Source: Rhytidiadelphus loreus (Eukaryota; Streptophyta; Bryopsida; Hypnales; Hylocomiaceae). Taken from it: DNA of 64,000 bases. Numbering within the stretch: the stretch's first letter is position 1; every line of letters begins with the position of its first letter. The translations under genes and the position numbers were made by a program. This document shows, piece after piece, positions 25,404 through 36,849 of this stretch. Location of the stretch: positions 19,468,001-19,532,000 of the forward strand of contig OX344764.1 in the NCBI GenBank assembly GCA_947034895.1, read 5' to 3'. The notes beneath the pieces are model-generated. The model was given only the letters and a program-made list of their open reading frames with translations. It had not been told where the DNA came from and made no database searches.

Positions 25404-25898
25404 TGAGTGACTTCCTTCGACTTTCTGCTATATGCTTAAGTTCCTAAATACCGATTCATTTCAAAGTGAGATACTCTCAGAGAATCAAGGAGGGAAGGAT
25501 TCTTTTCTGTGCTTGATTGCGTCTTATACATGGCAGCTCTACCTTTATTGATCTTGAAATCTATGTTCTTGACTGTCTTTGCGTATCAAAGTTCGGCAAA
25601 GTGAGATACTCTCAGAGAGTTGATATGAAACTTGGATTTGATTGGATGATGTGTTTCTGAGAGCAGGCATTGACCAAGTATACAGCAAGGTAGCTACGTA
25701 TGCTTTTTGTTATTCAGAGTTGGGACAAGGTAATAATTGTTGCTAAGTATGTGTCCACGTTACTTAATGAAGATACGTGTCTCAATTGCTTCCTGATTAC
25801 GAGATTTGACGTTACAGTATTCTGCAATGTCAAAAGTATACAAGTCTCAATCAGCAGGATGGATGGATGCTGATTTTTATTGTGTTTTCTTTTCCAGT

Positions 25899-26030
25899 CA
25901 ATCAATTTCAGCACAACTATTGTGAATGAGGCTCTTGGGAAGGAAAAGCAATTCGAGAACTTCTTTGCCAAATGTGGAGTATTACTTTCGTGAAGGCAGG
26001 GAGCTTGAGGAGGTTCTTCAAAGGTCGAAT
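25899..26030 (+). pseudogene. Short coding-like remnant with a one-base frameshift
   Basis: NEALGKEKQFENFFA, then after a one-base shift NVEYYFREGRELEEVLQRSN. The composition is protein-like, and part of the sequence is duplicated at 24915-24937. It could belong to the same synthetase gene, but I cannot confirm this. Confidence 0.35.
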
Positions 26031-26379
26031 TTATATTTCTCTATTAACAGAAGCTCAGACGACAACATCTGGACAGTCTGAGGCACAGAAAGCAATACAA
26101 GCTTGTTCAGGCGTAATTACTCAAACCAAGCTAGTTTAGGCATGATTATTTTTGCTTCATTTGCTAGTTTCTTGGATTAAAATCCGAGTATCATGTATGT
26201 TCTGAAGCAACTACTTCTGCCGCTTCTCTTGCTATTTTGAGGGATCCCAAACCCTAAACTGGACATCTTCAAGACGTATAGTAGCTGTATTGAGGGATCA
26301 GCTGAATTATTAGTGTAGTACAATACTATGGAATTATCATTTTTGCAATAAATTTTGCAATATGCAGCTGCTGTTTCAT

Positions 26380-26690
26380 CCATCCAGTTTCCCATTTTCT
26401 TTCATTTTTTCATCTATCATTCCATTGTACTTAATTTCATCCAAATATATGAAGATATTTAATCCATTTTCATAGCAAAGTTCATCCAATTATTTAATGA
26501 AATTCATCCAAAAAGAATAAAAAAATCATCCAAAAAGGATCAATAATTCATCCATTGTACTTCATGTCATCCAAATATGCAATGATATTCATCCAATTGC
26601 ATAATGAAGTACATCCAATTTTCAACGGAATTCATCCAAAAATTCATCCAAAATCAATCCAAAATCAATCCATATCGTTACTAATGCAAT
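26380..26690. repeat. ATTCATCCAAAA-type dispersed array, copy C
   Basis: TTCATCCA occurs about a dozen times with irregular 15-30 bp spacing, at lower density than copies A and B and without the GCTCC block. Confidence 0.65.
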
Positions 26691-26710
26691 GACATTACCC
26701 CGCCATAATG

Positions 26711-26936
26711 ATCAGGGTGGATTGACCCCCTCGCTCGTCCTTACCAGGGGTGCAAGTAAAAAAAAAAGCCCCCTATTTTGGGCCGTTCTAGGGTATACTC
26801 TTGACCTCCCTTAACTAATTTGGGGTCTTTGATTGCAAAAATGAATTAAAAATTTGCAAAAAAAATCATGTGCAAAAAATAAATAATTCCAGGGTTTGCC
26901 CGCAGGGCCGAGCGAGGGGGTCAGTTCACCCTGGCT
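26711..26936. mobile_element. MITE with about 30-bp TIRs and 9-bp target duplication
   Basis: The left end is ATCAGGGTGGATTGACCCCC. The right end, reverse-complemented, is GCCAGGGTGAACTGACCCCC, continuing CTCGCTCG on both sides. The flanks repeat GCCATAATG (26702-26710 and 26937-26945). A second copy with its own duplication is at 58469-58693. A 9-10 bp duplication suggests MULE-type mobilisation. No coding sequence. Confidence 0.9.
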
Positions 26937-26945
26937 GCCATAATG

Positions 26946-29047
26946 CGTACAAAAATGGGGGTAATAGGGGGCATAAAGTTTTCCTCCCCCCCATCTCGTG
27001 CATCAGTGTAAAGGGGGGGTAACTGGGGGGTAATGCTTCCCAGGTTTCCCCGGGGTAACGCCACCAAAGTTCCCAGTGAGACACAGGCTTAGAGCATCTC
27101 CTACAGCCCTGTGGATCACCCGGCTCTCAGATGTCAGATCCATCCAACGAAGAGGAGAAGGCCGCTTATATCCCCACCGGTGCAACTCCATAAAACATGC
27201 GACCAACCAACCACAAGTCACACAACTCCCCAAAATATGCTCCCAACCAATCACAAGTCACTTGTTATGACAACTTGCTAATCCCAAGACAATGGGAAGT
27301 AGACCGGGGCCGGCTTGTGTCCCTCTAAAATTGGCTTTTCTAGCGGGGCGGACCAAAGCCGGGCCGCTCAAACACTAGAATTAATTGCTCTTCATCCAAA
27401 ATTCTAGAGGGGAGGGCTGTTTGAACGGGCTGCAGGAGATGCTCTTACAGACATCCTTACAGACACAGGCTTACATACATCTTACAGACCGCCAGACTAG
27501 TATTTCAGACAATGTGTGGAATAGTGTCTGTAAGCCTGTGTCTGTACAGACATCTTACAAACACAGACTTATAGACACTTTACAGACACCTTGCAAGTAA
27601 AACTTTCAAGGAACTTTTCAAGGAACTTCCATGCCTGGATTATGCAGAAGTAGCGTCGCAGACCTTCCTTTCCGTGTCTGTTTAGTGGCCATTGACTCGG
27701 TCTGTGCCCTAAACCGTAAACTTCTACTCCACGCTAATGCATAGTCGCTCAATGTTTTTCTCACATTTAGCCTGCTATTGTAAGGGCACTCTTAACATAG
27801 GTGCATATATACTTGAGTGTCAACGATTATGGCTCTACACACTGTTTGCAATTTGCAAGACGGAGTCATGGGCCCTAACTATGAGTGCTTTCAGGCCATT
27901 GGTTTCTGAGATTTCTTGAAGTTTATAGAGATCCTCTTTCAGTGTTGGAGAGAGATTTCCATTCAGGGTGTAGTGGCATGTACAAGAGTTGTGTGTACAA
28001 TTACGCGTGTGATCAAGAGTCTTCTTTCAATTTTGGGATTGATGCGCAGAACCAACATCATGGGTGCGAGGGATTCACTTGTACTAGTTTGTTGAAGAGA
28101 AATACACGTCGAGTAACTTGGAGTTTCTTTTCAGATTTATAGACCGAGGAGATAGGAGCTGATTTTGGGAGGAATGAAGGCTTGCCTTGGACGTTAAGGA
28201 ACATTTTAGAAGGCCATTGAGGAGGAAACCATGTGGTATCTAAGCGAGGAGGTACATGTCACTATCTTCCTGCTTTCCAACTTGATTCGTTTGAGTAACA
28301 ATTTGATTTGTATTCTGCCTCCAAAACGGTAGGTATGGTTCAATTGGAACAGGAGTATGTCCAATGGTGTTCCATGAGATATATACTTAGTTGTAATGGT
28401 CTTTTTTGTAACATCTCTGAAACTCTAAGCAGTCTGTGAGTTGAACATACTCAATCTCAACCTATATCCTCCTTTAACATCTACCCCGTTTATGTTTGCC
28501 GAAATGATCTGAAGGAAACACAACGGATTACACTTGCTTCATTCAATCTCTGCTAGTTCTACTTCATGCAGATACCGATTATGGCTTCTTACATGCAAAC
28601 AGGATCTAATTTGGCCCCTAGTTTGGTAAGAGGGGTTATTAATGTTTTCCATTGTGGGTTAGGTTTTTTGGTCAAAGCAGGGTCCCTTGAATACTAGAGC
28701 AGTAATTCTTTGGGGTTCTCTTTGGGTTCTAAATTTATCAAACTGATTTCATTCATGAATAGATCTCTTTATTTCTAATCCACATATTTGTCGTTGTTAC
28801 TTCATTCATGTGAATATGACAAGATATCTCAACTGGTTCTCATTGGTTGTCTAGAGAGCCACAACTTCTCAGTAGTTTGTTATTATGTCATTGTTAGCAA
28901 GCAATTGTGCAAGGCATGGGTCACGTACCTAACATTGTTAGAGAGTTTGAAGGATGCAAGTATGCAAGAGTGAACTAGAAGTCTACATCACTTGGAGACT
29001 CTCATGTAAGGATTCATGAAATCGTGATTCATGCAATAATGGAATGA
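26946..29047. other. Intergenic stretch before the CHAT gene
   Basis: Up to 27.4 kb it is moderately GC-rich with short G-runs. After that it is unremarkable sequence that may include the 5' UTR or promoter of the CHAT gene. Open frames are under 90 codons and resemble nothing I know. A perfect inverted repeat is listed separately. Confidence 0.4.
27458..27546. repeat. Inverted repeat, perfect 18-bp arms
   Basis: Arm TACAGACACAGGCTTACA at 27458-27475 faces its exact reverse complement at 27529-27546 across 53 bp. The surrounding 150 bp is rich in further ACAGAC and GTCTGT words. Confidence 0.8.
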
Positions 29048-32000
29048 ATGCAGGGTGGACGATGGATGCAACGCTCCACCATGAGCGGATTTCTGGAACT
29101 CGAGTCATTGGAGAGCCTGAACGGCAGGTTGTCAAAGACGGATACGTGGTATGAGATATTTCAACAACTTGCCGAGCAAGCCGCGCGCTTGGATGCTGTA
29201 GGAAATGGGACAAAAGCTGAAATGTTTTACCATCAATGCAAGGTCTACCTTGAGAAAGCATCAGAAGGTGATAAAGACGTTGCGGGATCTTCTAATTTAC
29301 CCACTGCGCTGTGTTGGGTGTACCTAGCACTTGCAAACCTATACAGATACAGTCTCATGCCAGACTACTGGAAGGCAATTGAGTATCTTTCATTGTTGCT
29401 ATCCACTAGGGCAAAGGTTGTGTCCAGCTCAGAAGGAATGGTGGCACCATCCTACAATGAGATTAGATTTGCGCTTTGCTTGACAGTGTTCGAGTGGGTT
29501 GATGTACTCGAAGAATTTGATCAAGCTGCTACGATGGCGGTACTTAATGCGGTGCCCTTGGAAGAAGCTCGAGGCATCGTTGATGAATGGAAGACCCTAA
29601 ATGACGAAGAAGTTGCGAGCTCTCTTGCTTACATGTTGAGCTTAGGGTATGCGAAGCTGCAAAGAAATGATAGAAAGAGCTACTGGGATCAGTGGTTGAA
29701 AGACTTGAAGCTGCAATTTGTTATTACAGGTGACCCATTACTTGACAAAATACCTAAATATCTTTCTGTAGAATTTCAGCAGTTCTCAAAGAAGACGAAA
29801 TTTTGTCTCCAAAGATTTAGGGAATCTGGTGCAAAGGCTGTGACTGCGAGAGCTGCAGGGCAGATACTCGCTGCTGAACAATGTTACAGGGAGTGTGAAG
29901 CTGCAGTGAGAGCAGCTGGTGACGAATTTCCCATTTCAGCAAGGCGTAAATGTTTGGGATGGGCTTATGAGAACCTAGCACGTATTTACAGACTTGACCT
30001 TGTAGACCATTCGAAGGCTATTGAATGTTATAGAGCAAGTTTGTCGGAGGCGATTCAGGTTCACATGAGGTTGGATTCGACAATCAAGGGGTTAAAGTTT
30101 TTTATTATTCAAGTAATGTATGAGAGGGCATATGACGCAGATGTTTTGTTGGATGTGGAGAGAGAAGCACGGCTTGTTGCAGAAGCAGTTCTCGAAGCTC
30201 GGAAATTCTTTCCTGAAGTATTCTACGGGTCAATGAGCGATTTGGATGTCAGGGAATTCATTTGTTCTCAATTGAGTACTCAATACGAGGGGTGGGGAAG
30301 AATTGCAGAGGCTCGTTTTTGGAATGATGAGAGGCTCAAGCTGATGGACGAAACGAAACCTTTTTACACTGAAATACGCTTGCGATCTGCTCACTTGCTA
30401 ACGAATTTGGGAGAGCATGAGAAGGCCAGCAAAATTGTGCCTAGTGTCCTGAAATTTTTGAAGAAGAGTTCAACTCAAGAATCAACTGATGCAATAAGAT
30501 CCCTGGCTGCGTTGCCATATACGAATCGTCTAAAGAGAGAAATTTACCACCGACGTATTCTTGAGAATCCTGAAAGTGGGCTTCCAGCCATGACAACTGA
30601 TGTTATTGAACAGGAATGCAAAGCTGAGGATAAATGGGCGGAGCAGTTTCTTGAAAGATTTAAACCAAATGATGATACCAAACATGAAAAACCTGACAAA
30701 ATCACGAAGTGGAATCTTCAATGCTCTAAAGGCCAACAACTCATGAGTGAAGGTAAGCTGGAGGAGGCAGTTTCATGTTTCCACAAAGCCCTGGAATTGA
30801 TCTCCGAGGGTGGCGGCGATGACATGTACATGATGGGGTGTCATGGTGAAATTGGTGCCTGTCACACAATTTTATTTCTCAAAGCAGTCAACTTTGAGGT
30901 TCTGTGCGGTATTGGTGCCTACCCGGGGAATCACGATACAAATATGGCATTTATGCATCAGTTTCATTTGTCAAAGGACAATCTGCAAAGTGCTCTTAAA
31001 GTAGCAGAACAGAGAGATGACGTTTACAATATGGCCTTCTACAATAAGTTGCTTGGTTCCCTACTCTACACGAATTGGAAACTGGTTTTACCTGCACATG
31101 ACAAACTCAGCAAAGATGGATATAATTGTTTGAGAACCGCTCTCAATTACTTCAAGGCCTCTGGACGAAACCTCAATAGATTCATATACGGCTTGAGAGA
31201 CACCAATAAGCTTTGGGTTTCAGTCCTGGAGCGACATGATGGTGTGTCCATGAGTGCATATTATCTGATCCAAAGATCAATATATGAGATTATCCGTGGG
31301 GAATATTTTAAAAATCAGATGATAGTATCACCAGAATATATTAAATTTTCTACTCTTTGGGGTTTACAAGCACTATTTTGGGCAGAAAGAGGTCACAGCC
31401 GATCACTTGCATTCAAACTCACTGAGAGAAATATGGGCCCAAGCACCCGATCAGAGCTACAAAGATTTGACATGGATGACTGGGGAGAAGCATTTGCGAG
31501 CATAATAGAAAGTAGAGATGTATCTGGCCCTGGCACAGTTATGCTAGAATTCTTCAAGACAGAGGAGGAGGATAAGGAGAGATTCATCATTTATTCCGTA
31601 ACACCGGTGCGCTCCAAACCACAGTTGATTTGTAGCTACCGGTAGCACGTCATACAATGGAACAAAATGCCACCTTTGAGTGGGAATCTCCAATGTTTTT
31701 GCTTTCCCCTTCATTTTGTACTAGTAAAGTAACTGTAAATTTCAAATGTACAGTTCAACACTCACAATTTTCCTGTTGCCTGACAGGATGGTGCAGTTCG
31801 CATGCAGCTGTCAGATAAACCAGAGAAGGACTTAAAGATCCTGCTCAAAAAACTGCATGACCACATGTCTCAAAAGCCTGAGTCAAATCTTTCAGACCAA
31901 GAACTGATGCAAATTTTGGAGGACCTATATGAGGCTTTTTTTTCACCAATCCAGCTTGTATTGGATGACATGGAAGAACATCACAAATTGATAATCTGTG

Positions 32001-33126
32001 CCAACAAGGTATTGAGAGTCTACCTTCTGATTTCATTTTTTATGTTTGCTTGGTTCATCCAACATCTTAGATTGTGTAAGAACTGGACATCTACATATGT
32101 AATGGACGAAATGACAGCTAGCAACTGTGACTTTTGCATTAGATCCTTGCAGGTGTGCCATTTGCAGCTCTTCGCAATCCAAAGACCAAGAAGTTTTTGA
32201 TTGAACGCCACACCGTTGTTTGCACACCTTCCTTGCGCATTCTCAAACAATGCAATAAACGTTTAAGGACTCTTCAGCGTCTCCCACTCATGGAGAGCAC
32301 AGGAGCAGCTTTGGTGCTCGGAGACCCGGCCTTCTCCTCCGCTCTTGATCGTCTTATAGCTTCTAGGAAGGAGGCCAACACCATTGCTGACATTCTTGGA
32401 CGTCAAAATGTATTTCTACTGAAGGGGGAAAGTGCTCTAAAGAAAGATGTTTTGGAGTGGGCTCAACTTGCAACTACATCTGGAAAATACCAAGCTCTCA
32501 TGCACTTGGCGACCCATGGCAAAGGAGCAGATGATAATTTCAGAGAAGGAGCGCTTCAATTTGCTGATCCGAAGGTGAAAACATGGCCTCCAGTTCCTAC
32601 ATCCGAACATAGTCATGACATGTCCAACCTCAGCAAGTCTCAAATAAAAACATCTGATGAAATTTCCTCTTCTACATCTAGTACATCATTGCAAGCGCAA
32701 GAGGAAGAGCTTGTATTTTGTGGTCGAGGACATACTGGGCCTCGAAGGGGGAAGCTTGATCCCTGTCACTTGACTTCGGAGGAGATTGTGAAGGACCATG
32801 AGTGGCGTATGTTGCTAGTAGTGTTGAGTGCTTGTGAAACTGCCAAGGGAGAAGTGAAGAGTGAAGGAACTTTGAACCTTGCAAGAGCCCTTCTCATTAG
32901 TGGAGTCCCATCTACTATTGTCTCGCAGTGGAAGGTTGATGATGCATCTGCACCCACCTTGATGGAAGGTATGTATAGGGCCATGAAGCGTGGCTTGGAT
33001 GTGGCATCTGCGTTGCGTGTATCTATGATGGACATGATCAACAATGACTACCGTATCCATCAATGGGCTCCTTTTGTTGTCATGGGGTTGGGCACAGTCA
33101 CTCTACCAGAAACATTTCGAATCTAG
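29048..33126 (+). CDS. TPR-CHAT domain protein (caspase-like HC-dyad protease fold)
   Basis: Three exons, 29048-31606, 31787-32008 and 32143-33126, join in phase 0 at canonical GT-AG sites and give 1,254 residues. TGA directly before ATG 29048 supports the start. The first 900 residues are alpha-helical repeats. TPR-like units include LCWVYLALANLYRYSL (about 85-120), WAYENLARIYRLDLVDHSKA (about 300-340) and GKLEEAVSCFHKALELI (about 565-585). The C-terminal CHAT domain begins AGVPFAALRNP and carries the dyad: His in MHLATHG (about 1052) and Cys in LSACETAKGE (about 1158), followed by GTLNLARALLISGVPSTIVS and SQWKVDD. A Ser/Thr-rich insert lies between them. CHAT proteins belong to clan CD near separase and caspases, and bacterial TPR-CHAT proteases act in immunity. 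The target and role here are unknown. No stop or frameshift was seen. Confidence 0.9.
31607..31786 (+). other. Intron 1 of the TPR-CHAT gene
   Basis: Donor CCG/GTGCGC and acceptor CCTGACAG/GATGGT join codons in phase 0 (IIYSVTP to DGAVRMQL). Reading through ends at TAG after 39 bp. Confidence 0.75.
32009..32142 (+). other. Intron 2 of the TPR-CHAT gene
   Basis: Donor AAG/GTATTG and acceptor GCATTAG/ATCCTT keep phase 0 (LIICANK to ILAGVPFAAL). A nearby TTGCAG/GTG acceptor would shift the frame and reach a stop, so the upstream acceptor is preferred. Confidence 0.7.
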
Positions 33127-34979
33127 AAGAACATACTGTCGGTAAATTTGCTATTCGAGAGTCAAGGTAGATGGAGGCTAGTTTGCTGCACATGTATTCC
33201 CAAGTATCCATATGATTCAACCAATCACAGCAACCTGTAGGTTGAAAAATGCAGTTCAATGATAAGAACTCTATTTCCTCAATTTGATAGGTTCAGTGAC
33301 ATTTAGCTGGAGTTTAAAGTGGGTGAAATATGTTTGAGGGACAAAAGATAGAAGTTAGGAGAAAGCCTATTGTAACTTACTATATAGAGTTTCTAGTACC
33401 GTAGTAAAATTGAGAGCAGACTTTGGAAGAGTCAAATAATTCAGTTTGTTATGTCTTATCCCCCCAGGTAGCTTATCATGGAATGCTTGCACCTGAAAGT
33501 TTATACACCTAAGCTAATGGATTAATATATTGACTTGTACAAACCACTGAAGTGCACATTAATTTCTTTCAAGTTTTGTGAACTAATTTCTGAGTTTATC
33601 GTGTTATGTTACTATACATGGGAAGGTTTTTCCTTATTATCTCTGCTTTGAAACATAATTATGTATTTGTTTGAATTGAGGGCTCTTCTAGCATGGAACA
33701 CCAGTTAAGTGTTATCAAGAAAGAAAACCTCTATCCAAACAATACCCAATTTTCCATAATGCTATAACTTAGTTTGAGCAGACTCTGGGCTTGCAGTGCC
33801 CAAACTGAAAGACTTGACTTTCCTTCATAATATCGTAATGTTTTTGATGTAGCTCTGCAATATTTCAGAAAAGGGTTATTTCCCATAGTGACAAGATAAA
33901 TAGGAGTCCTTCAATCAACAAGTAGGTACAGTTATGGATGCTTGAAATTGAAAGAAACAACTTGGCATTATGAACCTACTCACTGCAAGAGCAAGAGCGA
34001 CTAATAGGCTACAATTCATTCTCCAACTAGGCTTGTATAGATTGACAATGGAGCTTGCAAGTAACTCACTTTCAAGGCTTCTTGAAACCTTTAGAATTCC
34101 CATTCCCATATACATTTGGATTCAAAGATTTGCACAAAAGCAAAAGAAATCATTTTGAATGTCAAAATCAAGTTTTAAGGAAAAAAAAGCTCAAAGGAAT
34201 GGAAATGCAATGGATAGTGTACCACCTTTTAGATAAACTACTCCTATATAAAATTAAAAAATAAATAAAATGTCTCGAATTTAAGTCAAAGGTGTGGATA
34301 TCATAGCATGAAAAAATTGCACATTGTGTTCAAAATTAGAGAAGTTGATCAGTGTTTGGGGAATGATCCCTTCTATTGCATTCCAATCCAAGGATCAATA
34401 TGATCTTGGATCAATGCCCAAGAAGAATCAGCAACTAGTGTAAGATCAACTGATCAAAATTAGAACTTGACTGGTTGAAATTCAAATCATTAGGCAATAA
34501 AACCGGATACAATGAAAATAAGGTGAAAATTGACTGGTCAATAAAAAGAGGTGGAAAAATTACCTCTACTTATTCAAAGTAAGCCATAAATTGATTGTTT
34601 GGAAATAGAAAAAAACGGATATGGAAAGATCTCCAGAGGATACAACCAGATTTTGGCTGAGGCATCCAAAGACAATTCATTATCAATGGTAAGATTAGTT
34701 GAAGACTTCATATGCCTAACACCCAAGAAGGGTGCCTAAAGTTAATAATTCACTACATGTGAATTTAGCAAATATGGTACCTTCAAATCACCTCTGTTTA
34801 TTTAGGGTATTTACAATCTACCAACAAATAAATTTAATGGCAACATGAAAGAACCAGTCAATGTGCAAAATGGGTGGAGAGGTCATTTTTATAATGAAAT
34901 TTATTGTCCGTTATGAATCTCCAAAGGATATGGAATAATTTGCAAATGAGAGCATGCCCACTCATTGTCAAAATGTAGG
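33127..34979. other. Downstream of the CHAT gene, no gene recognised
   Basis: This includes the 3' UTR. No convincing coding sequence. AT-rich, with a few AATAAA-like words near 34.26 kb. Confidence 0.4.
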
Positions 34980-35362
34980 AATTGTGTTCAAAGTAGAATT
35001 TTTGACCTCATTTTTGCATAATAGAATAACTTCTTTTTTTAAACTTTGAACTAAAAAAAGTTGGTAAGTCAAGTTAAATTTCATTTCCAAAAATCTAATT
35101 GAGATTTATAGCCTTTAGTCAAAAGTTATGGACAAAATTCAAAGTAGATGTTTAAAAATGTCAAAGAAAATGTCCTTTGACTCCCTTCCAACCACCCCTC
35201 TCTAAAATTTGTCTATAACTTTTGATTGGAAGCTCTAAATCTCACCCAAATTTTGGAGATGAAATTTAGATTTATTTATCATGTTTTCTAAGTTCAAAGT
35301 TTAAGAAAGAAGTTATTCTACTATAACAAAATGAGGTCTAAAATTCTACTTCAAACACAATT
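34980..35362. mobile_element. Foldback/MITE-like element with about 165-bp arms
   Basis: The left arm begins AATTGTGTTCAAAGTAGAAT and the right arm ends ATTCTACTTCAAACACAATT. Inner segments also pair (TTCATTTCCAAA with TTTTGGAGATGAA; CAAAAGTTATGGACAAA with TTTGTCTATAACTTTTG). The element is nearly all arm with a short central spacer. No coding capacity. Confidence 0.8.
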
Positions 35363-36062
35363 TTTGCTTTTGACTTAACTATGAGTGGTTGCACTCCTGG
35401 TAATTTTAATTTACATATCCTACATAAATTGATTTACTTCCTACCACCCCACTTGTATAAAAAGTTTGTCTTCTCATCTCATTGCAAACTAGTGAAACTA
35501 CATGAAGTGCTTATTGAAATTGAAACACACGGATTCAAATTAATCGTGCAAAGAAATTCATCCAATTTATGTGCCATATAAAAGGAAAAGGAAATGGTTC
35601 ATGCATAAAATGACGGGAAAATTAGCTTGTTCAAATTTACTACTACTCTCATAAGATGGAAGAAGGTAAGAACTGAATAAAATCAGGGCTTGGCTGGGCA
35701 TACTCTTCAACAGTGAGATTCTGGACTAAATTTCTAAAGATTTTTCGGACGTTGTCCTAGATTCACAAGTGATGATTTCATAATCCTAATCCCATTAATC
35801 CTAGACTATCCAATCACGCTAAATCAAGTAGTGCGTACACCTCAAAAGTACTTGCACAAAGACTTAGGCAAGCATCTTTGCACAAGCAATTAGACATATT
35901 TGCCCCCATTCTTATTCATATTGGGGTTGAAAATGAAAATAATCAACAAATTGTAGAAAATTCTAAAAGTAACCAAAGCTTCCAAAAATGGGCATGAAGG
36001 TGGACCTCACACGTTTCACTATTTGCACAAACTTATGGAGAATTGGGTCACTTCATTCAAAA

Positions 36063-36159
36063 GTTGTGTGAGATGAGGTAAATTGTCACTAATGTCACTA
36101 ACTCCCTCTCGGGGGGTTAGTGACAATCATTAGTAACAAATCACCTCATCTCACACAAC
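36063..36159. repeat. Hairpin in array unit 1
   Basis: The arm from GTTGTGTGAGATGAGGT to CACTAACTCCC pairs with GGGGTTAGTG onward to ACCTCATCTCACACAAC, around 40 bp per side with a TCTCGG-type loop. A few mismatches lie in the middle. Confidence 0.8.
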
Positions 36160-36414
36160 ACTTGCTCTAAGGTTGGAGCAATTGTCTCAAGGGCCTTTAG
36201 TACTTGCACAAAGACCTAGGCAAGCATCTTTCTCCAAGAAATTGGACATGTTTGCCCCTACTCTTATTCATTTTGGGGTCGAAAATGAAAATAATCAACA
36301 AATTGTAGAAAATTCTAAAAGTGACCAAAGCTTCCAAAAATGGGCATGAAGGTGGAATTCACACCTTTGACCACATGTACAAACTTATAGAGAATTGGAT
36401 CACTTCATTCAAAA

Positions 36415-36514
36415 GTTGTGTGAGATGAGGTAATTTGTCACTAATGTCACTAACTCCCTCTTGGGCCTTGGGGGGGTAGTGACATTAGTGACAAGTCGCC
36501 TCATCTCACACAAC
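36415..36514. repeat. Hairpin in array unit 2
   Basis: Same arms as unit 1 (GTTGTGTGAGATGAGGTAAT and CTCATCTCACACAAC) with a longer G-rich loop. Compensating differences between units suggest the stem is older than the duplication. Confidence 0.78.
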
Positions 36515-36768
36515 ACTTGTTTAAATGTTGGAGCAATTGTCTTAGAGGCCTTTAGTACTTGCACAAAGACCTAGGCAAGCATCTTTCTATAAGAAATTGG
36601 ACATGTTTGCCCCCATTCTTATTCATTTTGGGATTGAAAATGAAAATAATTAACAAATTGTAGAAAATTCTAAGAGTGAGCAAAGCTTCCCAAGTGAGCA
36701 TGGAGGTGAACTTCATACCCTTGATCACATGGGCAAACTTGTAGAGAATTTGGTCCCCTCATTTAGAA

Positions 36769-36849
36769 GTTGTGGGAATTCTTGTGATTTGTCACTAATG
36801 TCATTGACTCTGTCTCGGGGGGTTAGTGACATTAGTGACAAATCACAAC
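36769..36849. repeat. Hairpin in array unit 3
   Basis: The inner stem (TTTGTCACTAATGTCA / TGACATTAGTGACAAA) is nearly perfect. The outer part is replaced by GTTGTG...TTGTGATT paired with AATCACAAC. Confidence 0.7.

Noticed and set aside
32153..33126. CHAT exon starting at the TTGCAG/GTG acceptor
   Set aside because: It would shift the frame and reach a stop. The ATTAG acceptor at 32142 keeps phase 0 and the conserved GVPFAALR start of the domain.
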